This document shows, one piece after another, positions 7,797 through 15,702 of a stretch of 64,000 nucleotides of DNA. The translations under genes were made by a program, and so were the position numbers. Position 1 is the stretch's first letter. Every line of letters begins with the position of its first letter. Below the pieces are notes generated by a model that was not told the DNA's origin, did not search any database, and saw only the letters and a program-made list of their open reading frames with translations. Source of the stretch: Nonomuraea ceibae (GTDB lineage: Bacteria > Actinomycetota > Actinomycetes > Streptosporangiales > Streptosporangiaceae); NCBI RefSeq assembly GCF_019396325.1, contig NZ_JAHKRO010000018.1, positions 1 through 64,000 on the forward strand, read 5' to 3'.

Positions 7797-9155
7797 CAGG
7801 CTCTGGGCCAGCAGGTCGAGCAGCGGCTGCCGGCGCACGCAGCGCTCCAGCGCGAACGAGTCGGCCAGCGCCGCCAGCTCGTCGTCGCCGAGGCCCCTGA
7901 ACAGCTCGGCGTACTCGGGCAGCATGGCCTGGGCGATGAGGATGTGCCTGACGAGGTCGTCGGTCTGGTAGCGGGCGCCCCACGGGTAGGGCGCCCAGCC
8001 GGGGAACTCGGCGTCCACCAGGGCGTGCAGCGGCCCGACGACGTCCGCCGACTCCTCCATGGTCGAGCCCCACCGGTCCGCGCCCAGCCGCGCCTTCTTG
8101 GCGATGAACGGCCCGAACCTCTCCAGGTACGGCCCGGACGCGCTGACCAGCCCCTGCAACCCCACGTCCTTGTACGTCCACAGCGCCCAGCCGGCCTCGT
8201 GCCGGTCGTAGATCTCCAGCTGGTCGCGCAGGATCTGGTAGCGCTCGTGGTCACGCTCCGGATCGCCCGTGTAGACGGGCCCGAACTCGCCCACCCACAG
8301 CGGCGTCCCCGTCTCCCGCTGGAAGCGCGAGCGCCGCTCGAACGTCCGCTCCAGCTCGCGCCGGTCACACCACTCCCCGCGCGTGTAGCCCGGGTAGCCG
8401 CCGCCGTGCGCGAACCCGGCCAGCGCGTAGTCGTGGCAGACGAACACCGTGTTCTCGTACACCTCCCGGAAGATCGAGAAGTCCGTCGAGTACGTGTTGC
8501 CGTCCAGGAAGAGCACGTGCCCGGGGTCGGCCGCGCGCACGGCCTTGACCAGCCGGTCGTAGAACGGGCCGACGACCTTGCCGGTCGGGTCGCCGGGCTC
8601 GTTGACCGGGTTGTACCCGGCCACCCAGGGATGGTCGCGGTAGTGGTCGGCGATGGCCTCCCACAGGTTGACCGCCCGGTCCTGGAAGTGCCGGTGCCGC
8701 CAGAACGCGGCGACGTGGGTGGCGTTGTCGGAGTGCCAGTGCTGGTTCTGCGAGCCCGGCAGCGCGTGCAGGTCGATCACGCTGTAGACGCCGCGCTCGC
8801 CGAGCAGGTCGATGACCCGGTCGAGGTGGCGGAACCCGTCCTCGATGATCTCGAACGGCCGCTCGTCCGACTCGAAGTGGTGGTAGTTGACCGGGATGCG
8901 CACGCAGTTCATGCCGAGCCCGGCCAGCAGGTCGGCGTCCTGTTCGGTGAAGAACGAGGTGAGCAGCCGGTCGAAGAAGAACGCGGCCCGGTCCTCGCCC
9001 AGCACCCGCGTGACCGAGGCGCGCATCGACGACTCGTCGGCCGGGTAGCCGGTGATGAAGTTCTCCATGTTCATCCAGCCGCCCAGCCCGACGCCGCGCA
9101 GCCGTACGGGCTGGTTCTCGGCCGTGAGGAGCCGCGTTCCGGAGACGTGCAGCAT
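7776..9155 (-). CDS. Glycoside hydrolase family 5, intracellular
   Basis: A 459-residue retaining glycosidase with a GH5 (beta/alpha)8 barrel. The predicted acid/base is Glu186 (YNPVNEPGDP) and the nucleophile Glu290 (WVGEFGPVY); conserved VRIPVNYHHFE and SVIDLHALPGSQNQHW segments lie upstream. There is no signal peptide, so it should act in the cytoplasm on oligosaccharides delivered by the ABC importer encoded just upstream. The start lies 2 bases after the stop of the permease, with a GAAAGG ribosome-binding site inside that gene. GH5 subfamily and linkage specificity (beta-glucan, mannan or a beta-glycoside) cannot be fixed by eye. Confidence 0.9.
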   Translation of the reverse strand: MLHVSGTRLLTAENQPVRLRGVGLGGWMNMENFITGYPADESSMRASVTRVLGEDRAAFFFDRLLTSFFTEQDADLLAGLGMNCVRIPVNYHHFESDERPFEIIEDGFRHLDRVIDLLGERGVYSVIDLHALPGSQNQHWHSDNATHVAAFWRHRHFQDRAVNLWEAIADHYRDHPWVAGYNPVNEPGDPTGKVVGPFYDRLVKAVRAADPGHVLFLDGNTYSTDFSIFREVYENTVFVCHDYALAGFAHGGGYPGYTRGEWCDRRELERTFERRSRFQRETGTPLWVGEFGPVYTGDPERDHERYQILRDQLEIYDRHEAGWALWTYKDVGLQGLVSASGPYLERFGPFIAKKARLGADRWGSTMEESADVVGPLHALVDAEFPGWAPYPWGARYQTDDLVRHILIAQAMLPEYAELFRGLGDDELAALADSFALERCVRRQPLLDLLAQSLSGSPGR

Positions 9156-9157
9156 GG

Positions 9158-9976
9158 TCAGCCTTTCGTAGCTCCTGCGGTGAGACCGCCGATGAGGTGG
9201 CGCTCGGCGACGGCGTAGAAGCCGAGCGCGGGCACCATGGCGAGCACCAGGTAGGCGAGGATGCGTGAGGTGTCGGAGCTGTACTGGCCCTGGAACTGCT
9301 GGATGCCGAGGGGCAGCGTCCAGCTCGCCTCGTCGCTGAAGACGACCAGCGGCAGCATGAAGTTGTTCCAGCTCCCGACGATGGCCAGCACCGACACGGT
9401 GGCGAGCGCGGGCCGGGCCATCGGCAGCAGGATGCGCCAGAAGAAGGCGAACGGGCCGCAGCCGTCGAGCGTGGCCGCCTCCTCGATCTCGCCCGGGATG
9501 CTCCGGAAGAAGCCGCGCAGGATGATGATCGTCAGCGGCAGCCCGAACGCCGCCTGCACGAGGATCACGCCCCACGCGTTGTCGACCAGGCCGAGCGTGC
9601 GCAGCATGACGAAGATCGGCAGGATGGCGACCGCGAACGGGAACATCAGCCCGGCCGTGAAGACCGTGAACAGCAGCTCCCTGCCCCGGAAGGCGAAGCG
9701 GGCGAACACGTACGCGGCCATGGCCGACAGCGACACCGTGACGATCGTGGTGAGCACCGCGATGAACGTGCTGTTCCACATCTGGCGCCAGAACGAGCCC
9801 GCGGCCAGCACCTCGGTGTAGTTGCCGGTCTCCCACGGGCTGGGCAGGCCGAACGGGTTGGTCGAGAGCTGGCTGGTGTCCTTGAAGCCGCCGAGGACCG
9901 CGTACACGATCGGGATGAGGATGAACGCGCCGACGATCCAGGCGATCGCGTGCAGGGGCAGGGTGGGTCGCTTCAA
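9158..9976 (-). CDS. Sugar ABC transporter permease, MalG type (locus A)
   Basis: The inner-membrane subunit of a carbohydrate (CUT1) importer, 272 residues with six predicted membrane helices. The EAA loop that contacts the ATPase is EIEEAATLDGCGPFAFFWRILLPMARP. No ATG is suitably placed. The TTG at 9976 overlaps the stop of the preceding permease (TTGA), which gives translational coupling and the expected family length. It pairs with the permease ending at 9973 and the lipoprotein at 10932-12206. No ATPase gene is present, as is usual when one MsiK-type ATPase serves many importers. Confidence 0.92.
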   Translation of the reverse strand: MKRPTLPLHAIAWIVGAFILIPIVYAVLGGFKDTSQLSTNPFGLPSPWETGNYTEVLAAGSFWRQMWNSTFIAVLTTIVTVSLSAMAAYVFARFAFRGRELLFTVFTAGLMFPFAVAILPIFVMLRTLGLVDNAWGVILVQAAFGLPLTIIILRGFFRSIPGEIEEAATLDGCGPFAFFWRILLPMARPALATVSVLAIVGSWNNFMLPLVVFSDEASWTLPLGIQQFQGQYSSDTSRILAYLVLAMVPALGFYAVAERHLIGGLTAGATKG

Positions 9977-10935
9977 CGGGTGTCTCCCATGGCGGTGGTC
10001 GCGCCCTCCAGGTCGCGGCGCATCACGAACCGCTGATAACCCAGGGCGAAGACGAGGCTGAGCACGAACATCACCACGCTGATCGCGCTGGCGTAACCCA
10101 CCTGGGAGCGGCCGAAGCCGATGTCGAACATGGTGACGGCGAGCGTCTCGGTCGAGTGCGCCGGGCCGCCCTCGGTGAGGATCCAGACCAGGTCGAACAG
10201 CTGGATGGTGTAGATGACCGACAGGAACACGCTGATTCGGATCGTCGGCCCGAGCAGCGGCAGCGTGACGTGCCGGAAGACCTCCCAGCCGGTCGCGCCG
10301 TCGATCCTGGCGGCCTCCAGCAGCTCGTTCGGGATGTTCTGCCGGCCCGCCAGGTAGATCATCATGTGGAAGCCGAAGTACTTCCAGGTCATCACGACGA
10401 ACAGCGACATGAGCGCGGTGTCCTGGTCCGCCAGGAAGTCCGACTCCAGCCCGACCAGCCCGAGGATCCCGTTGGCCAGCCCGGAGGTGGGCGACAGGAT
10501 GAGCGAGAACAGCACGCCGGTGATGACCTCGGACAGCACGTACGGCGAGAAGAACACCAGCCGGTAGATCGCCCGGCCGCGGATGCGCTGGTTGAGCAGC
10601 ATGGCGATGCCCAGCGCCATCGGGAGCTGGACCACCAGGCAGAGCAGCACCAGGACCAGCAGGTGCCACATGTCGGTGAAGAAGATCTCGGACTCGAGCA
10701 GCCGGGTGAAGTTGTCGAAGCCGATGAAGTCGGTGGGAAGCCCGCCGAACCCGTTCCACTTGAAGCCGCTGGCGTAGACGGCCACCACGATCGGGGCCAC
10801 GACCAGCAGCAGGAAGAGGGCGAGAGCCGGCAGGACGAACAGGGTGATCGTCACCCAGCTCCGCCGTCTTCCCCGGTTCGGGCGGGCGTGGGCCGGAAGC
10901 CGCCTGGCCTCCGGCCTACGGGTGATCGTCGTCAT
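9973..10935 (-). CDS. Sugar ABC transporter permease, MalF type (locus A)
   Basis: A 320-residue inner-membrane permease of a CUT1 importer. A basic N-terminus (RRPEARRLPAHARPNRGRRR) precedes six membrane helices, and the EAA loop is NELLEAARIDGATGWEVFRHVTLPLLGP. The start ATG overlaps the stop of the binding-protein gene (ATGA at 10932-10935). It forms the heterodimeric channel with the next gene and moves the sugar captured by the lipoprotein into the cell. Confidence 0.94.
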   Translation of the reverse strand: MTTITRRPEARRLPAHARPNRGRRRSWVTITLFVLPALALFLLLVVAPIVVAVYASGFKWNGFGGLPTDFIGFDNFTRLLESEIFFTDMWHLLVLVLLCLVVQLPMALGIAMLLNQRIRGRAIYRLVFFSPYVLSEVITGVLFSLILSPTSGLANGILGLVGLESDFLADQDTALMSLFVVMTWKYFGFHMMIYLAGRQNIPNELLEAARIDGATGWEVFRHVTLPLLGPTIRISVFLSVIYTIQLFDLVWILTEGGPAHSTETLAVTMFDIGFGRSQVGYASAISVVMFVLSLVFALGYQRFVMRRDLEGATTAMGDTR

Positions 10936-12206
10936 TCGCTCTTGGCCACTTCGGTGATGTCCTGGGCCACCTGCTCCGGGGTCTTGGCGCCGGCCAGCAG
11001 CTCGGCGACGCTGTCGTTGACCTCGGCGCCGACGGCGGGCGGGTAGGCCTGGTCGAGGTAGAGCTGGAAGCCCGTCGCGGTCGCCAGGGAGTCGGCCACG
11101 ATCTTGAGGTTGGCGTCCTTGACCGCGCTCTCCTCGCCCTTGAGCACGGGGAGCACCGCGTTCTCCGCGACGGCCTTGGTGTGGTTCTCCTCGCTGGTGA
11201 GGAACTTCAGCAGCTCGATCGCCTCCGGCGGCGCGTCGGCGCCCACGGCCATGCCGCCACCGCCGCCGAACGCCTCGGTGATGGCGCCCTGGCCGCCCTC
11301 GACCGCCGGGAACGGGAAGAAGCCCAGGTCCTCGCCGAGGCCCTTGCCGGCGTCGATCTGCACGTTCGGGGCCCACTGGCCCATCAGCTCCATCGCGGCC
11401 TTGCCGTTGGAGACGGTGGCCGCCTGGCCGTCGGGGGTGGAGTAGGCGGCGCCGAGGAAGCCCTTCTGGAACGGCTGCAGGTCGGCCAGCGCCTTGAGCT
11501 GCTGCCCGGCCTGGACGAACGCGGGCTTGGTGAAGTCGTGGTCCACCGCCGCCTGCTGGAGCGCGGGCAGCCCGCCGATGCGCATGGCCAGGTAGGCCCA
11601 GTAGTAGTGGCCCGGCCACTTCTCCTTGCCGGCCAGGGCGATCGGCGTGATGCCGGCGGCCTTGAGCTTGCTGACCGCGTCGAGGTAGCCGGACCAGGTG
11701 GTCGGCGGCTCGGCGATGCCGGCCTTCTCGAAGAGCTTCTTGTTGTACCAGAAGCCGACCATGCCGATGTCGGTCGGCAGCGCGTACGTCTTGCCGTCGA
11801 ACTGGTAGGCGGCCAGGGCGGCGGTGGTGAACGTGTCGATGACCGGGGCCACGTCGGCGGAGATGTCCTTGACCAGGCCGGCGTCGACCTGCTGCTTGAG
11901 CACGCCGCCGCCCCAGGTGGCGAACAGGTCGGGCGCCTTGCCCGACTGGGTGAGCGTGGTGACCTTGGACTTGTACGCCTCGTTCTCCAGCACCGTCATC
12001 TTGATGGTGACATGGGGATTGGCGGCCTGGAACTCCTTGGCGCGCTTCTCGTACACGGTTTTGAGCGGGTCGGACGTGGACAGGTGCCACCATTCCAGCG
12101 TGACCTTCTGCGGCGCGCCGGATTCGGACCCGGGCTGCGGCGCCTCGCCGCCTCCGCAACCCGCGACGAGCACGGCTGCCGCGATCAAGGTGACCGTTCG
12201 TTTCAT
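10932..12206 (-). CDS. Sugar-binding lipoprotein of ABC importer (locus A)
   Basis: A 424-residue extracytoplasmic solute-binding protein, family 1. The signal peptide ends in the lipobox LVAGC, predicting a diacylglycerol-anchored cysteine near residue 17. The mature part has the typical VTLEWWHLSTSD opening and the APDLFATWGGG region of oligosaccharide-binding proteins. The frame extends upstream to 12275, but the lipoprotein signal starts at MKRTVTLI, so the ATG at 12206 is chosen. It heads the operon for two permeases and GH5, and LacI-type operators lie immediately upstream. Confidence 0.94.
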   Translation of the reverse strand: MKRTVTLIAAAVLVAGCGGGEAPQPGSESGAPQKVTLEWWHLSTSDPLKTVYEKRAKEFQAANPHVTIKMTVLENEAYKSKVTTLTQSGKAPDLFATWGGGVLKQQVDAGLVKDISADVAPVIDTFTTAALAAYQFDGKTYALPTDIGMVGFWYNKKLFEKAGIAEPPTTWSGYLDAVSKLKAAGITPIALAGKEKWPGHYYWAYLAMRIGGLPALQQAAVDHDFTKPAFVQAGQQLKALADLQPFQKGFLGAAYSTPDGQAATVSNGKAAMELMGQWAPNVQIDAGKGLGEDLGFFPFPAVEGGQGAITEAFGGGGGMAVGADAPPEAIELLKFLTSEENHTKAVAENAVLPVLKGEESAVKDANLKIVADSLATATGFQLYLDQAYPPAVGAEVNDSVAELLAGAKTPEQVAQDITEVAKSE

Positions 12207-12230
12207 TTCAGGGGCGCCCTTCATTTGCCA

Positions 12231-12262
12231 ACGAAAATTTCGTGAACCCCCCGATAATTTCG
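12231..12262. promoter_or_regulatory. Two LacI-type operator sites upstream of the locus A operon
   Basis: ACGAAAATTTCGT at 12231-12243 is a perfect palindrome around a central A. CGATAATTTCG at 12252-12262 is a one-mismatch copy of the same core, exactly 20 bases away and so on the same DNA face. Both lie 25-56 bases before the lipoprotein start. The match to the palindrome in front of the divergent lacI gene identifies them as likely repressor sites. Confidence 0.72.
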
Positions 12263-12344
12263 ATGTCCGGAGCATAGGTAAACGCTGCGTTACGCGTCAA
12301 TAGGTGTCATGGGAGCGATCCCACTACCCTCGTCACCCCGGATT

Positions 12345-12364
12345 CCGAAAGTTTCGGCTAAACT
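12345..12364 (+). promoter_or_regulatory. Operator and -10 box of the locus A lacI gene
   Basis: CCGAAAGTTTCGG at 12345-12357 is a perfect 13-base palindrome with the same core as the sites at 12231-12262. It is followed directly by TAAACT at 12359-12364, a plausible -10 box. The ATG at 12373 comes 8 bases later, so the transcript is probably leaderless and a repressor bound here would block its own promoter. Confidence 0.65.
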
Positions 12365-12372
12365 TCTGATCT

Positions 12373-13380
12373 ATGTCTGCGAAGAGGCGGGTGACGATCG
12401 CCCTGATAGCCGAGGAGGCCGGGGTGTCGATCCCCACGGTGTCCAAGGTCATCAACGGTCGTCCCGAGGTCGCGCCGGCGACCCGGCACCGCGTCGAACG
12501 GCTTCTCCACAAGCACGGCTACCAGCGGCGCATCAGCCAGGACGACACCCCGGCCGGGCTGGTCGACCTGGTCTTCGCCGAGGTGGAGTCGCCCTGGGCG
12601 ATGGAGATCGTGCGCGGCGCCGAGTCCGCCGCCCACGAGGCCGGGGCCAGCGTCGTCATCTCGGTCCTGCACACCCACGCCGGTCCCGGCCGCGACTGGC
12701 TCGACCGGCTCGCCGGACGGCGCACCGACGGCGTGGTGATCGTCGCCTCCCGCCTGTCGGCCGGCGTCCAGGACCAGCTCGCCGCCCGCTCGCTGCCGTT
12801 CGTCGTGGTCGACCCCGACGGCGAGCCCGCGCCCGGCGTCGTGTCCGTCGGCGCCACCAACTGGAACGGCGGCCTGGCCGCCACCCGCCACCTGCTGGAG
12901 CTCGGCCACCGCCGCATCGGCATGATCAGCGGGCCCGCCGACATGCTCTGCAGCCAGGCCAGGATCGACGGCTACCGCGCCGCCCTGGAGACCGCCGGGG
13001 TGCCGCTCGCGCCCGAGCTCATCCGCCGCGGCACCTTCCTCGTCGACTCCGGCCACGACCAGGGCCACGCGCTGCTCGCGCTCGACGAGCCGCCCACGGC
13101 CATCTTCGCCGGCTCCGACCTGATGGCGTTCGGCGTCTTCGAGGCCGCCCGCCAGCGCGGCCTGCGCGTCCCGCAGGACCTCAGCGTCGTCGGCTTCGAC
13201 GACCTCCCGCTGTCGGAGTCCGCCTGGCCGCCGCTGACCACCGTGCGCCAGCCGCTGCAGGAGATGGCCGCGCTGGCCACCCGCACCGTCCTGGCCATGC
13301 GGCGCGGCGAGTCGCCCGAGGCCCGGCGCGTCGAGCTCGCCACCGAGTTGATCGTCCGCGAGAGCACTGCCGCCGTCTAG
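12373..13380 (+). CDS. LacI-family repressor of locus A
   Basis: A 335-residue transcriptional regulator. Residues about 8-55 form the LacI helix-turn-helix and hinge (ALIAEEAGVSIPTVSKVINGRPEVAP). The rest is a periplasmic-binding-protein-like effector domain ending in the typical VVGFDDLPLSESAWPPLTTVRQPL. It diverges from the importer/GH5 operon, and palindromes CGAAANTTTCG lie before both. The simplest model is repression of both units, relieved by an imported oligosaccharide. No ribosome-binding site is visible, in line with leaderless translation. Confidence 0.93.
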   Translation: MSAKRRVTIALIAEEAGVSIPTVSKVINGRPEVAPATRHRVERLLHKHGYQRRISQDDTPAGLVDLVFAEVESPWAMEIVRGAESAAHEAGASVVISVLHTHAGPGRDWLDRLAGRRTDGVVIVASRLSAGVQDQLAARSLPFVVVDPDGEPAPGVVSVGATNWNGGLAATRHLLELGHRRIGMISGPADMLCSQARIDGYRAALETAGVPLAPELIRRGTFLVDSGHDQGHALLALDEPPTAIFAGSDLMAFGVFEAARQRGLRVPQDLSVVGFDDLPLSESAWPPLTTVRQPLQEMAALATRTVLAMRRGESPEARRVELATELIVRESTAAV

Positions 13381-13415
13381 CGTTTCGGCGCCGGGGCGCG
13401 GGGCAGCCGCAGGGC

Positions 13416-13925
13416 ATGATGCGTGACCTCGTCAACGGCGCCGTGAGCGGCACGCTGGCCACCGTCGCCATGAGTGGCGTCATGGTGGCCGGCGAGAAGG
13501 CCGGGCTGATGCGCGGCCAGCCGCCCAAGCACATCGCCCGCGGCCTGCTGCCCGGCAGCAAGCACCGCCGCAAGCCCGGCGAGGGAGTTCTCGGCGCGCT
13601 GGCCCACCTCGGCTTCGGCGCGGGCGCGGGCGCCGCCTTCGCGCTGCTGACCCGCGGCCGGACCCGCCGCGCCCCGCTCGCCGTCGGCTACGCGCTGACG
13701 ATCTGGGTCGTCAGCTACTCCGGCTGGGCGCCGCGCCTGAGCCAGCTCCCGCCCATCGGGCGCGACGCCCCCGGGCGTCCCGCCGTGATGGCCGCCGGGC
13801 ACGTCGTGTACGGGACCACGCTCGCCTTCCTGCTGAACCGCCTGGCCGTCCGCGACGCCGACCCGGCCAGCGTCCCCCAGGCTGCGGCCCCGCCCGTGCC
13901 CGTCGCCGGGCTGCTGGGCCTCTGA
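13416..13925 (+). CDS. Small membrane protein, YagU/DUF6789-like
   Basis: A 169-residue protein with about four hydrophobic segments (GTLATVAMSGVMVAGEKAG, an ALAHLGFGAGAGAAFALL stretch, AVGYALTIWVVSYSGW and a C-terminal VMAAGHVVYGTTLAFLL). The MRGQPPKHIARGLLPG loop after helix one resembles small actinobacterial membrane proteins labelled DUF6789/YagU-like; that family call is tentative. Adjacent ATGs at 13416 and 13419 are both possible. It follows lacI by 35 bases on the same strand and ends 2 bases before the convergent tetR gene. Confidence 0.72.
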   Translation: MMRDLVNGAVSGTLATVAMSGVMVAGEKAGLMRGQPPKHIARGLLPGSKHRRKPGEGVLGALAHLGFGAGAGAAFALLTRGRTRRAPLAVGYALTIWVVSYSGWAPRLSQLPPIGRDAPGRPAVMAAGHVVYGTTLAFLLNRLAVRDADPASVPQAAAPPVPVAGLLGL

Positions 13926-13927
13926 TC

Positions 13928-14566
13928 TCAGCGGGCGGTGGCCGGGCTCAGCAGTTCGCGGGCCAGCGCCTCGCCCCACCACTGCTCGATCCGGCCGGGT
14001 GACCAGGAACGCTCGACGTGGAGCGTCGTGTAGACGTCGATGTTGCACAGGGCGGCGTAGATGTCGACGGCGGTGGCGACGTCCAGGCCGGGCCGGAGCG
14101 TGCCGTCCGGCCACGAGGCGAACACCTGCGTGCGCAGCTCGCCGACCTGCCGCCGGCCCTGGAGGTAGAAGTCCGCGATCTCGGGCTCGGTGCGGCCCGC
14201 CTCACGTATCAGCGTGATGAGGTCGCCCGCCCGCTCGAACAGCCGCCGGTCGTAGCCGGCCATCGCCGCCAGGTGCCGCCGGGGGTCGCCGGTGGCCTCC
14301 AGCTCCTCGATCGCCTGGGGCAGGTCCGCGGCCAGGTCCGCGGCGTCGGCCAGCGCCCGGACCAGCCCCGCCTTGTTCTGGTACGCCGCGTAGACGGTCG
14401 GGACGGAGACCCCCGCCTCCCGGGCGACGTCGCGCACGGTGGTCGCGGCCCATCCCTGTGACAGGAACAGCCTCCGTGCGGCCTCGGCGATCTCCGCCCG
14501 CGTCTGATGGGCCTGCGCCACGCGGCGCAGCGAGGTGTAGCGGCGCCGCCCGGTCTCGTTCTCCAT
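13928..14566 (-). CDS. TetR-family transcriptional regulator
   Basis: A 212-residue one-component regulator. The DNA-binding helix-turn-helix spans about residues 24-68 (RAEIAEAARRLFLSQGWAATTVRDVAREAGVSVPTVYAAYQNKAGLVRAL); the C-terminal ligand domain is divergent. It diverges from the membrane protein at 14621 with only 54 bases between, so it probably regulates that gene and itself. The inducer is unknown. Confidence 0.93.
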   Translation of the reverse strand: MENETGRRRYTSLRRVAQAHQTRAEIAEAARRLFLSQGWAATTVRDVAREAGVSVPTVYAAYQNKAGLVRALADAADLAADLPQAIEELEATGDPRRHLAAMAGYDRRLFERAGDLITLIREAGRTEPEIADFYLQGRRQVGELRTQVFASWPDGTLRPGLDVATAVDIYAALCNIDVYTTLHVERSWSPGRIEQWWGEALARELLSPATAR

Positions 14567-14590
14567 GATTGCGTCCAGACTTTCCGTGAC

Positions 14591-14614
14591 TTACATTCAA
14601 TATATGTACCGTAA
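14591..14614. promoter_or_regulatory. Candidate TetR operator
   Basis: An AT-rich island in a GC-rich region. TACAT at 14592-14596 and ATGTA at 14604-14608 form an inverted repeat with a 7-base spacer. An outer TTAC/GTAA pair at 14591-14594 and 14611-14614 is roughly symmetrical with it. It lies between the divergent tetR and membrane-protein starts, where a TetR operator is expected. Confidence 0.45.
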
Positions 14615-14620
14615 AACCAA

Positions 14621-15286
14621 TTGGTGGTCACCGTGACCGTCACCAGTCTGGCGGGTGCGGCAGGCATGGGATTCGTCCTGCTCGCCATCGTCGTCAACGT
14701 CCTCTACGTCCGCGCCGGGCTCCCGCTGCCCACCTCCGGCCTGTCCCTGGAGGCCACCACCGACGCGCTGGCCGGGATCGGCAAGCGCATCAACGCGCCC
14801 TCCGTGGTCGTGCCGGCCACCTGGCTGTTCACCACGCTGTTCGCCGCCGGGCTGCTCGCCGTGCTCTGGCGCGACGGGCAGACCGGCAGCAACATCTGGG
14901 CCCTGACCGGGTTCGCCGGGGTCCTCATGCAGAACGCCACCTTCATGGTGGTCGAGTCGCTCCGGTTCGGGACGGCCGCGGCCGCCCGGCACCACCGCGG
15001 CTCGGTCGCCGGGCTGTGGGCGTTCGGCAACGTGCTGTTCGGGTTCAACCAGGTCTTCCTGGCCATCGCGGTGCTCGGCTTCACCGCCGCCGGGGCGGGT
15101 CTCGCGTTCATCCCCGCCTGGCACGCCTGGCTGGGCTGGATCAGCGCCGCCCTGCTCTTCGTCTCCTCCGCGGCCGCCCCGTACAACGCCGGGGGCGCCG
15201 GCCGCGCCGGGGTGATCGGCCTGCTCGGCTGGGTCGGCTGGGCTGCCTGGATCGTCGTCTACAGCATCGCCCTGCTGGGCGTCTGA
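14621..15286 (+). CDS. Multi-pass membrane protein of unknown function
   Basis: A 221-residue integral membrane protein with about five hydrophobic helices: residues 8-30, 60-80, 90-112, 135-155 and around 165 to the end. It has no catalytic or transport motif that I recognise. The start is a TTG at 14621 (GTG at 14624 is an alternative), with no clear ribosome-binding site. It is likely controlled by the divergent TetR regulator. The NmrA-type remnant follows 15 bases after its stop, so the two are probably one operon. Confidence 0.78.
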   Translation: MVVTVTVTSLAGAAGMGFVLLAIVVNVLYVRAGLPLPTSGLSLEATTDALAGIGKRINAPSVVVPATWLFTTLFAAGLLAVLWRDGQTGSNIWALTGFAGVLMQNATFMVVESLRFGTAAAARHHRGSVAGLWAFGNVLFGFNQVFLAIAVLGFTAAGAGLAFIPAWHAWLGWISAALLFVSSAAAPYNAGGAGRAGVIGLLGWVGWAAWIVVYSIALLGV

Positions 15287-15301
15287 GCAAGGAGCACGTA
15301 C

Positions 15302-15589
15302 GTGATACTCGTGACCGGAGCCACCGGCCGCATCGGCGGCCGGGTCGTCCACGCACTCACCGAGGCGGGCGCGCCCGTGCGGGCCCGCTTCGCCGAGCTG
15401 TCCCCGCAGGAGCTCCGCGCGGAACTCCTCACCGGCCACCCGCCCGCGGTCGCGGACGCCATGATCGACGTCCTGGCCGCCGCCACCGGCACGACCGCCC
15501 CCATTCTCCCCGGGGTGCGCCAGGCCACCGGCCGCCCGCCGCACGCCTACGCCGAGTGGGCCGCCAGGAACGCCGGCCGCTTCCGCTGA
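15302..15589 (+). pseudogene. Internally deleted NmrA-type NAD(P)-binding oxidoreductase
   Basis: The 95-residue product joins two ends of a family normally near 280 residues. Residues 1-29 are the dinucleotide-binding start (MILVTGATGRIGGRVV). From about residue 30 the sequence is the C-terminal tail of the same family (LSPQELRAELLTGHPP, then TGRPPHAYAEWAARNAGRFR). About 190 central residues, including most of the Rossmann fold and the active site, are missing, and the frame is intact across the junction. A good AAGGAG precedes the GTG start, so it may still be translated. It is most likely a recent in-frame deletion and non-functional; a retained role for the small product is possible but unsupported. 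Confidence 0.72.
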
Positions 15590-15702
15590 ACGCCGGGACG
15601 CAAGTGCGGCCGCCTGCCCCCGGCGGTGCAGCCGTTCGTCGGTCACGTATGTAGACGAACGTCGGATCCGCCCACCCGGGCGGCCACCGTACGCTGGCGA
15701 AC

